DNA from: Planotetraspora silvatica
GTDB taxonomy: Bacteria; Actinomycetota; Actinomycetes; Streptosporangiales; Streptosporangiaceae
NCBI RefSeq assembly: GCF_016863315.1
Contig: NZ_BOOQ01000003.1
Location: 310,001-374,000 of the forward strand
Reading direction: 5' to 3'
Length of the DNA: 64,000 nucleotides
Shown here in pieces: positions 1 through 8,133 of this stretch (position 1 is its first letter; the number at the start of each line of letters is the position of its first letter). A program made the position numbers and the translations under genes. The notes under the pieces were generated by a model, which was not told the DNA's origin, did no database searches, and saw nothing but the letters and a program-made list of their open reading frames with translations.

Positions 1-764
1 AGGGCGGCGTCGGCAAGACGACCACGACGGTGGGATTGGGTGCGACGCTGGCCCAGGTGCGCGGCGACCGCGTGATCGCCGTCGACGCGAACCCTGACCG
101 CGGAACCCTGTCCGACAAGGTCGAGCTTGAGACGGCGGCGACCGTACGCGACCTGCTCAACGAGCGCGGGCAGATCAAGCGGTACGTGGACATAAGGGCG
201 TTCACGTCGCAGGCTCCGTCGAGGCTGGAGATCCTGGCGTCGGACCGCGATCCGTCGGTGTCCGAGGCGTTCAGCGCGAAGGACTACGCCGCCGTCTCGC
301 AGGTGCTGGAGAACTTCTACTCGATCTGCATCACCGACTGCGGGACCGGGCTGCTGCACTCCGCGATGTCCGGCGTTCTCGGGCTGGCCGACCAGATCGT
401 GCTGATCAGCTCGCCGTCCGTCGACGGTGCCCGGGCGGCCTCCGCGACGCTGGACTGGCTGGAGGCTCACAACTACGGGGACCTGGTGCGGGCGGCGACC
501 GTGGTGCTGTGCAGCGTCCGGCCGCGGTCGAAGTCGACCGTGGATCTGGACAGGCTGGAGGCGCACTTCACCGCTCGATGCCGGGCCGTCATCCGGGTGC
601 CCTACGACCCTCACCTGGAGGAGGGCGCCGAGATCGACCTCGAGCGGCTCCAGGAGGCGACACGGGAGGCGTACCTGAAGCTGGCGGCCAGCGTGGGCGA
701 CGGCTTCGCCGGGCCGCACGCGCTGGGGGAGCGCAGGTTCTCTGAGATCCCCGACCAGCTGTAG
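1..764 (+). CDS. MinD/ParA-like P-loop ATPase, 5' end missing
   Basis: The reading frame is already open at the window edge, so the true start lies upstream. The first readable residues are GGVGKTTTTVG, the deviant Walker A of the MinD/ParA/Mrp family, followed by IAVDANPDRG (A' region) and ITDCGTG (Walker B-like strand). About 253 residues remain, close to a complete ATPase domain. Relatives in actinomycetes are often found with type VII secretion loci or polar-localisation systems, but nothing visible here shows which role applies. The gene ends in TAG about 110 bases before a tRNA gene. The family call is firm; the function is inferred only at family level. Confidence 0.85.
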   Translation, partial: GGVGKTTTTVGLGATLAQVRGDRVIAVDANPDRGTLSDKVELETAATVRDLLNERGQIKRYVDIRAFTSQAPSRLEILASDRDPSVSEAFSAKDYAAVSQVLENFYSICITDCGTGLLHSAMSGVLGLADQIVLISSPSVDGARAASATLDWLEAHNYGDLVRAATVVLCSVRPRSKSTVDLDRLEAHFTARCRAVIRVPYDPHLEEGAEIDLERLQEATREAYLKLAASVGDGFAGPHALGERRFSEIPDQL

Positions 765-875
765 GCGCTCTCACCACCGCGGATGCCCGGGGAAGATCGT
801 TTGATATGCGGTCGCGGGGATTACACAGGCGGTGAGAGAGTATGGTGCAGCATGACGTCTTCGCGGGCGTCATCT

Positions 876-964
876 GGAGAGCTCGCCTAGTGGACGATGG
901 CGGCGGTCTTGAAAACCGCTAGGCCGGGTGACCGGTCTCGTGGGTTCGAATCCCACGCTCTCCG
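876..964 (+). tRNA. tRNA-Ser (anticodon TGA)
   Basis: The acceptor stem GGAGAGC (876-882) pairs with GCTCTCC (957-963), followed by discriminator G. The anticodon loop CTTGAAA carries TGA. The long variable arm and GGTTCGAATCC T-arm are typical of serine tRNA. CCA is not encoded. Long frames on the opposite strand that end in this gene are artefacts. Confidence 0.95.
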
Positions 965-1051
965 CTGACCAGGAAGGACCCTTCGGCCGCCGCGTGACCA
1001 CTGCCCGCGGCCGGCCGATGGGAACAGATTGTCGCCCCCTGCTCCGCATCG

Positions 1052-1073
1052 AGCCCGGCCGAATCGCCGGGCT
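1052..1073 (-). terminator. Hairpin, probable terminator
   Basis: AGCCCGGC and GCCGGGCT form a perfect 8-bp stem around a 6-base loop. It lies 16 bases beyond the TAA (1092-1090) of the decayed minus-strand gene, which supports that gene having ended there. There is no strong T-run. Confidence 0.5.
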
Positions 1074-1089
1074 TGGCGTATACCGGGGG

Positions 1090-1331
1090 TTACGCGCACG
1101 CCGCTTCGATGCGGCGCAGCGTCGTTCACCTGCTGGACGAGGCGCATCGCCCCGTCGCACGGGGTCTGCGTGTCCTCGCGGTTGGTGACGATCATGACGC
1201 CGGCGGTGACCAGGAGAGTCAGCGACCGCTCCGCAGATGATGATGCCAAACCACGAGATGTCATTCTTCGAGGGCGCAGTGACTGGTTCTGGTGCTTGCC
1301 CCATGTGGAAGGTGTCCGGCTCGTCGGCCAT
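1090..1331 (-). pseudogene. Frameshifted small membrane protein gene
   Basis: A GGAG motif precedes an ATG at 1331. The frame reads MADEPDTFHMG and then a hydrophobic start (SWFGIIICGAV). At about position 1223 the coding character jumps to another frame, which continues the membrane helix (LTLLVTAGVMIV) and reads NREDTQTPCDGAMRLVQQ. A second jump gives TTLRRIEAACA and a TAA at 1092-1090, followed by a hairpin. Pieced together this is a single-helix protein of roughly 78 residues with two frame breaks. The family is not recognised. The remaining DNA up to 1493 holds nothing else I can support. Sequencing error is the alternative to true decay. Confidence 0.4.
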
Positions 1332-1493
1332 GGTTGCTCCAGGGGGGCTGGGGGGAGGGGTTCGTACCCCATGAGACGCCCGTCCATCGCACACGGTTGG
1401 GCGCAGTGACACAGGAGTGCGATATGACCGCCATCATGCGCCTCCCCCCAGCGAGTCGGCCGCAGGCCGCCTTGAGGAGGCCTCGGCCGTCGT

Positions 1494-2372
1494 TCACGTG
1501 ATATTCACGGGATGATCTTGACGTGTAGTCGGCGAAAGGCGGTTGAAGCCGTCGGGATTCGAGATGCGCCGACGTGGATGCCGGGTGAGGCTGTAGCCGC
1601 CGACGCCGGTGACGGCCGCGATGGCACCGCCGATGGCGGTCCAGGCCCAGCGGGCCGACAGGTCGGGGAGCCAGTCCCAGTTCCAGCCGGTGTCCTTCTT
1701 CTCCTCGGCCACGACCGGCGGCGCCGAGGTCAGTACCGTGCCGGCGGTGACCGGCTGGGTCAGCGAGGCCTTGAGTTCGCCGCCCTCCGGCTGGATGTCG
1801 TCGCTGTCATGGGTGGTGATCCGCATCGCCACCTGCATCGGCAGGCCCAGGTCCTGCTCAGGCAGTCCGGTGACGGCCAGTCGGACGTAGTAGGTGCCGG
1901 GCAGCGGGTCGCCGGACCACGGCTCGGCCCAGGCGCGGACCTGCCGCAGGGTGCAGCCCAGAGTGACCGATGCGGCGTCGGCCGCAGCGGTCGGCGTCTG
2001 GGCGCCCGCCGTACAGGCCTGGCGACGGCGGAGCCCGTCGAAGACGTCCACGGCCCAGTTGGATGCGCCGTGCCGGGAGCTTGTGGGCGGCAGGGTGACG
2101 GTGATCGCGATCTTGTCGGTCTGCCCGGCCTCGGCGGTGAACGACCAGTAGAGGTAGTCGCCGGTGGAGCCGGCCAACTGCACCGGTTGTCCGGGCTGGA
2201 CGGCGGTCGCGGTGAGGAAGGAGGATCCGGCCGTGGTCACCGGCGCCAGGCTTTCCGACGGGGACGGCGACGGAGAGGCGGTGTCGGCGGCCGCCGGACC
2301 GGCGGAGAGCAGCAGTGCGGCTGCGGCGGCGGACAGCGCCCCGGCGCAGCGGCGGATGGAAGTTGTACGCAT
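1494..2372 (-). CDS. Secreted, C-terminally anchored Pro/Ser-rich surface protein
   Basis: The 292-residue product has a Sec signal (RRCAGALSAAAAALLLSAG...AAADT) followed by a PSPSPSPSES linker. An extracellular domain with a few Cys and YLYWSFTAEAGQTDKIAITV-like beta strands resembles the N-terminal pre-peptidase/DOMON-like folds seen beside VWA proteins. Near the C-terminus is one membrane helix (WTAIGGAIAAVTGVGGYSL) and a basic tail (RHPRRR). The ATG at 2372 is two bases downstream of the VWA gene stop, so the two are one operon and probably one surface complex. The molecular function is unknown. Confidence 0.75.
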   Translation of the reverse strand: MRTTSIRRCAGALSAAAAALLLSAGPAAADTASPSPSPSESLAPVTTAGSSFLTATAVQPGQPVQLAGSTGDYLYWSFTAEAGQTDKIAITVTLPPTSSRHGASNWAVDVFDGLRRRQACTAGAQTPTAAADAASVTLGCTLRQVRAWAEPWSGDPLPGTYYVRLAVTGLPEQDLGLPMQVAMRITTHDSDDIQPEGGELKASLTQPVTAGTVLTSAPPVVAEEKKDTGWNWDWLPDLSARWAWTAIGGAIAAVTGVGGYSLTRHPRRRISNPDGFNRLSPTTRQDHPVNIT

Positions 2373-2374
2373 CG

Positions 2375-3619
2375 TCAGTTCGCCCTCCAGATCGAGACCC
2401 GCCAGCGTGCCAGCCAGCCGAAGAGCAGGCCACCCACCAGACCGGCGAGGGCCAGCAGGCCGAGCAGTCCCCAGCCGCGGCCCAGGTCCGGGCCGTTGGG
2501 GGCGGGGGATGAGTCGACGACGCCGACGGTCAACTCCAGCGGCATACCGGGCGTTGCGGCGCTGGTGGCGGTGGGCGAGGAGAAGGAGTTGCTGACCACC
2601 AGGCAGACGGTCTGGTCGGGAGCGTCCTGCTCGGCGGACCAGCGCAGGCCGGTGGAGAGCACATCGGTGCGGCCGCTGCCCGCGTCGGTGCCGCGAACCA
2701 GCTCCCGGCCGTCCTGGGAGACGGCCCGCAGCAGCACGCCGTAGTCGCGGTTGAGCGCGCGGTCCAGGGAGACGCTGACGGAGGCCCGCAACTCCTGGCC
2801 GTCGCGGACCGGGACCCGGTACCAGCGGTGCTCCTGGAACTGCTCCCGATCGGTGTAGGCGCCGGGGTTCAGCAGTGGGGCGCCGGTGCAGTTGTCGGTG
2901 CCGTCCACCTGAGCCGGGGTCTGGGTGTAGGTGGTCGCGGCGCGGTCCACCAGCTGGTTGATCCGGTTCGTCAGCTGGGTCTTGCTGGTGACGGCGGTGT
3001 AGGTGCCGCCGGTGGCGGAGGCGATGCAGGTGAGCTGCCTGCGCACCTTGTCGTTGAGGGTCAGGCCGAGGGTGTCCACCACCAGGTGGGTGCCCTGCGC
3101 GGCGAGCTCCCGGGCGACCTCGCACGGGTCGGGCGGGGCGCAGGTGTCCTCGCCATCGGTGATCAGGACGATTCTGCGGGTGGTCTCGCCGGTTCCCAGG
3201 TCCCGAGCGGCGGCGCGCAGCGCCAGGCCCACCGGGGTGAAGCCGGTGGGGCGCAGGGTGGCCACGGCGGTCTTGGCCTCCAGCTTGTCGATCGGGCCGA
3301 TCGGCACCAGCTGCTGGGTGTCCTTGCAGCCCACGGCCTTGACGTTGCCGGGGTAGGTGGCGCCGAGGACGCGGATGCCGACCTGGGCCTCGGCGGGCAG
3401 CGCGTCCAGCACGTCGTTGAAGGACTGCTGGAGCACCGAGATCCGGCTGTGGCCCTCGATGTCGCGCGCCCGCATCGAGCCGCTGATGTCGAGGACCAGC
3501 TCGACCTTGGGCGGTTCCGTCGGGGTGGTCTCGTCGGCGTGCGCGGGGGGCACACCAAGTAAGGAGAGGGCGGCCAGCGTCCCGAGCAGGGCTGCGGCCG
3601 GACGTCGTCTGAAGATCAC
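2375..3619 (-). CDS. Secreted von Willebrand factor A domain protein
   Basis: The 414-residue product starts at GTG 3619 with a signal peptide ending near AHADE. A VWA domain (about residues 38-215) carries the metal-ion-dependent adhesion motif DISGS, the Thr of TGFTPVG and the Asp of LITDGED. These are the three MIDAS elements, so metal-dependent ligand binding is likely. A beta-rich extracellular region (215-370) follows. The C-terminal helix LLGLLALAGLVGGLLFGWLA and a basic tail anchor it in the membrane. It is the first gene of an operon with the downstream surface protein. The start region lies in a perfect inverted repeat (see 3611-3640). Confidence 0.85.
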   Translation of the reverse strand: MIFRRRPAAALLGTLAALSLLGVPPAHADETTPTEPPKVELVLDISGSMRARDIEGHSRISVLQQSFNDVLDALPAEAQVGIRVLGATYPGNVKAVGCKDTQQLVPIGPIDKLEAKTAVATLRPTGFTPVGLALRAAARDLGTGETTRRIVLITDGEDTCAPPDPCEVARELAAQGTHLVVDTLGLTLNDKVRRQLTCIASATGGTYTAVTSKTQLTNRINQLVDRAATTYTQTPAQVDGTDNCTGAPLLNPGAYTDREQFQEHRWYRVPVRDGQELRASVSVSLDRALNRDYGVLLRAVSQDGRELVRGTDAGSGRTDVLSTGLRWSAEQDAPDQTVCLVVSNSFSSPTATSAATPGMPLELTVGVVDSSPAPNGPDLGRGWGLLGLLALAGLVGGLLFGWLARWRVSIWRAN

Positions 3620-3640
3620 TAGGCGATCCTAGTGATCTTC
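3611..3640 (-). promoter_or_regulatory. Perfect inverted repeat over the ribosome binding site and start of the VWA gene
   Basis: GAAGATCACTAGG (3611-3623) and CCTAGTGATCTTC (3628-3640) are exact reverse complements with only CGAT between. On the minus strand the repeat contains AGGA, the likely ribosome binding site, and the GTG start at 3619. In RNA it would fold into a 13-bp hairpin hiding both. As DNA it could be an operator for a dimeric regulator. Confidence 0.6.
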
Positions 3641-3683
3641 AGAGTATGGACGGATCACCGTCCTTGCCCGGCCTCGGATGGTC

Positions 3684-6467
3684 CTACCTCGCGGACTCTC
3701 CGGCATGCTCCAGGAAGGTGCGGACCTCCTCGGCCTCCGGAACACCGAGTTCCCCGTAAAGGCCGAGGGCCAGCCGTCCATCCTCACGGGCCTGCTCCGA
3801 GTGCCCGAGTGCGAGGTGGGCGCGCGCCAGCCCGTCGTGAGCACGCGCCTGCTCCGGCCGGTTGCGCGTCAGGTCGGCGAGTGCGAGCGCGGCCGTGTGC
3901 TCTTCGATCGCCCGGGCCGGGTCGTCCGCCGCCTCGGCCAGCCCGTTGAGTGCGGCCGCCTCGTCGGTGATGTTGCCGAGCTTGCGGTATACGGCCGCGG
4001 CCTGCTCGTGGCGGGCGCGTGCCTGAGCGATCTCGCCTTGGTGCCGGAGGACGACGCCGAGGTGGTTGAGGATCGCCGCCTCCCCGGCCGGGTTTCCGAC
4101 CTTGCGGTGGAGCGCCAGCGCCAGGTCGAGATGGCGCCGGGCCTCCTCTGGACGGTCGGCCCGGTCGAGGACGAGGGCGAGGATGCCGAGCACGTGAGCC
4201 TCTCCCCAGGTGTCGGCGCCGATCCGGGTGAGGTCGAGTGCCTGCTTGAGGTACTGCTCCGCCTGCGCGTCCTGCCGCCGGCGAAGGGCCACGTTGCCCA
4301 GCGTGAGCAGCGCCCGGGCCCGTTCGTCGGCTTGCTTGCACGCCTCCAGGGCCTGGTGGGCGTGCTCCTCGGCCTGCCCGTACTCACCGAGCCGCCAGTA
4401 GGTCCACGCGAGGTCGGCGAGCGCTCGCTCCTCGAACTCGCGGTGGAGGTGGCCGAGCTTGCGGCTGCGCTGGAGCGCCAGGGTGTGGAGCGTGAGCGCG
4501 TCGTCGTGGTGTGCCTGCCGGTCGAGATAGGGGCGCATCGTCAGGGCCAGTATGCCCAGGCAGATCTCGGGTCCCTGGACGGCGGTCGCGATGATGTTGG
4601 AGCGTTCGGCGTCGAGCCAGGCGAGCGCATGTTCGGCGTCGCGGATGGGCGCGATCGGGGCGGCCGGCAGGGGGGTGCCTTCGCGCTGACTGAGGCTGTC
4701 GGGGAAGAGCCGGTCCACCGCGGCGCGGGAGCGGTGCAGGTAGTAGGTGAGCAGCCGCAGGACGGCGTCATCGTCCTCGGCGAGCGAGCGCGCGTGCTCG
4801 CGGAGCAGGTCGTGGAAGGTGTAGCGGCCGGGTTCGAGCTGCAGGAGCATGTGGGCGTCGAGGAGGCCTTCGAGGAGCTCCTCCGCCTCGTCCTGCGCGA
4901 TCCCGGCCAGCGCGGCCGCGCCGTACGGGTCGATGTCGCGCCCGGGCACCAGCCCGAGCAGGCGGAACATGCGCCGCTCGGCCTCATCCAGGTGCTCGTA
5001 GGAGAGGGCGAAGGCCGCCGAAACCCCGTCCAGGAGCCGGCGATGGTCTCGCAGCCGGCCCGCCAGGTAGGACACGGTCCAGCGCGGGCGGTGCTGGAGG
5101 CGGGCAGCCGAGATCCGGATGGCGAGCGGGAGGTGCCCGCACAGCTGCAGCACCTCGCGCACGGCGTCCGGCTCGTGGTGAGCGCGTTCGCCCACGATCC
5201 GCTCGAACAGCTCGGCGGCGTCCTCCTCGCCCAGCACGTCGACCGACAGCGCGTGGGCGCCGTCCAGGTCGACGAGCCGCCGTCTGCTGGTGATCAGGAC
5301 GAGGGTGTCGGAGTGCCCCGGCAGCAGGGGGCGGACGTGCTCGGCGTCGAAGGCGTTGTCCAGTACGGCGAGCACGCGCCGATCGGCCAGCGCGGCGCGC
5401 CAGAGGGCGCTCCGCTCGACGAGTGTGACCGGGATGCGGTCGGCGGGCACCCCGAGCTGGCGGAGGAGGGCCTCCAGCGCGGCGGCGGCGTCGATCGGCT
5501 CCCTGCCTGCGGCGTGGGCCTGCAGGTCGATGAAGAGCTGGCCGTCCGGATGGCGGGCGGCCAACCGGTGGGCCACGTGGACGGCGAGCGTGGTCTTGCC
5601 GATCCCGGCCATGCCGTCGATCGTGACGACCGCCGACCCGTGGTGCTCGCCCACGAGCCGCTCCAGCTCGGCGGTCCGTCCGGAGAAATCGGGAATGTCG
5701 TAGGGCAGGAAGGTGGAGCGACGCGGCGGGCCCGAACTCACTGGTGCCGCGTCGGCCAGGCGCAAGGCCGGATCGTCGGCCAGGACCGCCCGCTCCAACT
5801 CCGTGAAGGCGTGCCCGGGGTCGAGGCCCTGCTCGTCTGCGAGAGCCGTACGGTAAGAACGCGCCGCGGCCAGGGCGTCGGCCTGCCGCCCCGCCCGGTG
5901 CAGGGCCAGGACGAGGTGGCCGTTGAGCTTCTCGCGGAGCGGGTCGGCGGTCACCTGGGCGGCGAGCTCGTCGAGCAGATCGTTGTGCCGCCCGGCGGCG
6001 AGCTCGCCCTCCACCAGGCGTTCGTACGCCGACAGCCGCCGGTCGTTCCAGAGCTCCCGGACGCCGGTGACGTAATGCGCGTGCACGTCCTCCAGCGCCT
6101 CGCCGCTCCACAGATCCAGGGCTTTGCGCAGCTCACCGGCGGCTACCAGCTCGGTGAACTCCTGCGCGTCGACCTGCCCGGGCTCCGGCTGCGCGACGTA
6201 GCCGCCGGCGCGCGTCTCGAGGAGCCGTACGGCTCCCGCACCACGCAGCACCTTGCGGATCGCGGTGATCGAGGCATGGATCTGCGATCGGGCGGTGTCA
6301 GGCCGGTCGTGGCCCCACGTCGCGTCGATCAGCCGCTCGATGCTGATCACCCGGCCGGCATTGAGCAGGAGGTAGGCCAGAACGGCCCGGTGACGTGGGG
6401 CGATGCCCGTCAGCGGCTCGCCGTCGACGATCATCTGGATGGGGCCGAGCAGGGTGAAGCGCAGCAT
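3684..6467 (-). CDS. SARP/AfsR-type regulator with NB-ARC and TPR domains
   Basis: I chose ATG 6467 because GGAGG sits 5-6 bases upstream; an ATG 21 bases earlier lacks this. The 927 residues comprise an OmpR-like DNA-binding domain (about 1-95), the bacterial activation domain BTAD (100-245), an NB-ARC ATPase with P-loop GMAGIGKT (285-292), and TPR repeats from about 570 to the end (for example LGNVALRRRQDAQAEQYLKQ). This is the full AfsR-type architecture, in which ATP/ADP state and TPR contacts gate DNA binding. It is transcribed divergently from the AhpD-like gene at 6562, which is the obvious candidate target. No biosynthetic cluster is visible, so the regulated pathway is unknown. Confidence 0.9.
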   Translation of the reverse strand: MLRFTLLGPIQMIVDGEPLTGIAPRHRAVLAYLLLNAGRVISIERLIDATWGHDRPDTARSQIHASITAIRKVLRGAGAVRLLETRAGGYVAQPEPGQVDAQEFTELVAAGELRKALDLWSGEALEDVHAHYVTGVRELWNDRRLSAYERLVEGELAAGRHNDLLDELAAQVTADPLREKLNGHLVLALHRAGRQADALAAARSYRTALADEQGLDPGHAFTELERAVLADDPALRLADAAPVSSGPPRRSTFLPYDIPDFSGRTAELERLVGEHHGSAVVTIDGMAGIGKTTLAVHVAHRLAARHPDGQLFIDLQAHAAGREPIDAAAALEALLRQLGVPADRIPVTLVERSALWRAALADRRVLAVLDNAFDAEHVRPLLPGHSDTLVLITSRRRLVDLDGAHALSVDVLGEEDAAELFERIVGERAHHEPDAVREVLQLCGHLPLAIRISAARLQHRPRWTVSYLAGRLRDHRRLLDGVSAAFALSYEHLDEAERRMFRLLGLVPGRDIDPYGAAALAGIAQDEAEELLEGLLDAHMLLQLEPGRYTFHDLLREHARSLAEDDDAVLRLLTYYLHRSRAAVDRLFPDSLSQREGTPLPAAPIAPIRDAEHALAWLDAERSNIIATAVQGPEICLGILALTMRPYLDRQAHHDDALTLHTLALQRSRKLGHLHREFEERALADLAWTYWRLGEYGQAEEHAHQALEACKQADERARALLTLGNVALRRRQDAQAEQYLKQALDLTRIGADTWGEAHVLGILALVLDRADRPEEARRHLDLALALHRKVGNPAGEAAILNHLGVVLRHQGEIAQARARHEQAAAVYRKLGNITDEAAALNGLAEAADDPARAIEEHTAALALADLTRNRPEQARAHDGLARAHLALGHSEQAREDGRLALGLYGELGVPEAEEVRTFLEHAGESAR

Positions 6468-6561
6468 CGTCCCTCCATCGCCACGCATCGTGCGCGCATA
6501 GCGAATGTATCAATCCGGGCAGTCAATCTGATCTCACACGAACCGAGACGAAGGAAACGCA

Positions 6562-7014
6562 ATGGAAGCCCGGATGAAGAACCCCGCCACGATCATCCCC
6601 GCCGCGATGCGGCCGATCCAGGAGCTGATCAAGGCCGCTCAGTCGCAGGGCCTCCCCCAGGAGCTCATGGAGATGATCCATCTGCGGGCCAGCCAGATCA
6701 ACGGCTGCAGCTTCTGCGTCGACGCCGGCCTGAAGAACCTGCGCAAGCTCGGCGAGAGTGACGAGCGCATCGGCCTGGTCGCCGCCTGGCGCGAAGCTCC
6801 GTACTACACCGACGCCGAGCGGGCGGCGCTGGAGCTGGCCGAGGCCTCGACCCGGCTGGCCGACCACGCCGACGCCGTCTCCGACGAGGTCTGGAACAAC
6901 GCCGCCGACCACTTCGACGAGCAGCAGCTGGCCTCGATCCTGCTGATGACCGCCGTCACCAACCTCTTCAACCGCCTGAACGCCCCGATCCGGCAGATCG
7001 CCGGCAGCTGGTAA
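6562..7014 (+). CDS. AhpD-like/carboxymuconolactone decarboxylase-family protein
   Basis: The 150-residue product contains the AhpD family signature with the redox motif CSFC (Cys49 and Cys52) after QING. The family includes peroxidase-associated disulfide reductases and decarboxylases. The CxxC form points to thiol-based alkylhydroperoxidase activity rather than ring cleavage. The all-helical core is complete, and the C-terminal VTNLFNRLN is typical of the family. AAGGA precedes the ATG; an internal ATG (MKNPA) is possible. It is divergent from the SARP regulator and 67 bases upstream of the small monooxygenase-like gene. Confidence 0.85.
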   Translation: MEARMKNPATIIPAAMRPIQELIKAAQSQGLPQELMEMIHLRASQINGCSFCVDAGLKNLRKLGESDERIGLVAAWREAPYYTDAERAALELAEASTRLADHADAVSDEVWNNAADHFDEQQLASILLMTAVTNLFNRLNAPIRQIAGSW

Positions 7015-7081
7015 TCCCCGCCGCCGACCCCGACCCCGACCCCGTTCACGCGCACGCCCACGCGCAGAAGGAGAAACCGAC

Positions 7082-7372
7082 ATGTCCGCAGTCCGCTCGC
7101 ACCGCTACTCCGTCGCCGACGCCGACCGGGAGGAGTTCGTGGCCCGCCGGAGCTCGCTGATCGCGACCGTCCGGGAGGGACATCCCGGGCTCACCCACGT
7201 CGTGCTCGTCCAGCTCGAGGACGGCACCTACACCGACACCTGGCACTGGGAGACCGCCGAGCAGCTGGGCGCCGCCCTCGCCGCCCTCCCCACCTTCCCG
7301 GAGGCGCCGCTGGCCATGGCCCTCACCAAGGACGCCACCGCTCTGAACGGCCAGGTCGTCGACGAGCGCTGA
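7082..7372 (+). CDS. Small antibiotic-biosynthesis-monooxygenase-like (dimeric alpha-beta barrel) protein
   Basis: The 96-residue product is preceded by AAGGAGA. Its pattern (SHRYSVADADREEFVARR, THVVLVQLEDGTYTDTWHWE) matches the ferredoxin-like half-barrel of the ABM/quinol monooxygenase superfamily. There is no cofactor motif, and family members often act without one. It follows the AhpD-like gene on the same strand and is probably co-transcribed. Substrate unknown. Confidence 0.65.
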   Translation: MSAVRSHRYSVADADREEFVARRSSLIATVREGHPGLTHVVLVQLEDGTYTDTWHWETAEQLGAALAALPTFPEAPLAMALTKDATALNGQVVDER

Positions 7373-7517
7373 TATCGGGTGATCACGGGCCCGGCTGACA
7401 ACTGACCCGGTCGAGATGTTCCAGAAGATGCGGGCGGAGGCCCGTAAACGCGGGTGACACGCGGGACCCGAGGTCGCTCCCGACCCTGCGAGCCCCCGGC
7501 CGCGGGGCCGTGTGCGG

Positions 7518-7655
7518 TCAGAGGTGCTGGATGGCGGTGCTGACCAGGTAGAGGGCGATGAAGACGATCGCCGGGCGGCGGCCTCGGGAGGCGGCGAGCC
7601 CGGCGCAGCTTCCGCTCACCAGCATCACCAGCGCGACGACGCTGAGCGGGAGGGC
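7518..7655 (-). pseudogene. 3' remnant of a membrane protein gene
   Basis: Read on the minus strand, the frame gives LPLSVVALVMLVSGSCAGL, then SRGRRPAIVFIALYLVST and a stop at 7520-7518. This looks like two C-terminal membrane helices, with no start or body upstream. It is too short to assign to a family and overlaps other debris on the plus strand. The rest of the 760-base gap between 7373 and 8133 holds only the MarR remnant and the PHO box. Confidence 0.4.
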
Positions 7656-7795
7656 ACGGCCGTGAACTGCTGGGCAAATGCGCGGCCGCGGCCCGCGCCC
7701 TCGACGAGGAGCTCACGGCCGCCCTCGCTCCTGATCAGGTCGCCGCGCTCCAGCAGGCGCTCGGGATCCTCACCGCGCAGGCCGGCCTCCCCTAG
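7646..7795 (+). pseudogene. 3' remnant of a MarR-type regulator gene
   Basis: The frame ending in TAG at 7793-7795 reads RELLGKCAAAARALDEELTA, then ALAPDQVAALQQALGILTAQ. This is the C-terminal dimerisation helix pattern of MarR regulators. The frame is closed by TGA just upstream, and the winged-helix part is missing. With the antisense membrane fragment it marks decayed DNA before the phosphate operon. Confidence 0.4.
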
Positions 7796-8024
7796 CGCAC
7801 CAGTGACATTTTCAGATCATGGTTGGGATCTGCGCTGGTAGCGGGATCGGCGAGCTCGGGTTCGGTGGCGGCGGCGCCACTGCGACCAGTGCAGAACTCG
7901 TCTGATGGATCGGCGCGGAGTCGGCAGGATCGTGGCGTGTGAGGCTTGACGCGCACTAACCACACAAATGGACAATATTAGTCATTTTGTATACCGATCA
8001 ACCACTATCTCCTGAATGTCCGAT

Positions 8025-8046
8025 GTTCATCATCCGGTCACCTCAT
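8025..8046 (+). promoter_or_regulatory. Putative PHO box (tandem 11-nt repeats)
   Basis: GTTCATCATCC and GGTCACCTCAT stand directly next to each other. Each begins G(T/G)TCA, like the 11-base direct repeat units bound by PhoP in streptomycetes. They lie 88 bases before the PstC start, at the head of a phosphate-type transporter operon. A similar GTTCAATCACC occurs at 8072. Phosphate control is an inference from motif plus context. Confidence 0.6.
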
Positions 8047-8133
8047 CATGCGCACCAAGACATTGACCGACTGTTCAATCACCCTCGGCGCGGCGCGAAT
8101 CGCTCGCGTATCGGACGTGGGGAGAGAGCGCGC

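Noticed and set aside
870-1497. Long minus-strand frames across tRNA-Ser(TGA), ending in RDRSPGLAVFKTAAIV
   Set aside because: They read through the tRNA antisense, a common false call. Only the short membrane-protein pieces inside have coding character.
3678-6761. 1027-codon plus-strand frame
   Set aside because: It is the antisense of the SARP regulator, with repetitive G/V/R/Q-rich composition and no domain, while the minus strand has three clear domains.
7987-8133. PstC starting at 7987 rather than 8134
   Set aside because: The leader would cover the PHO-box repeats and has no membrane or conserved content; GGGGAGAG supports 8134.
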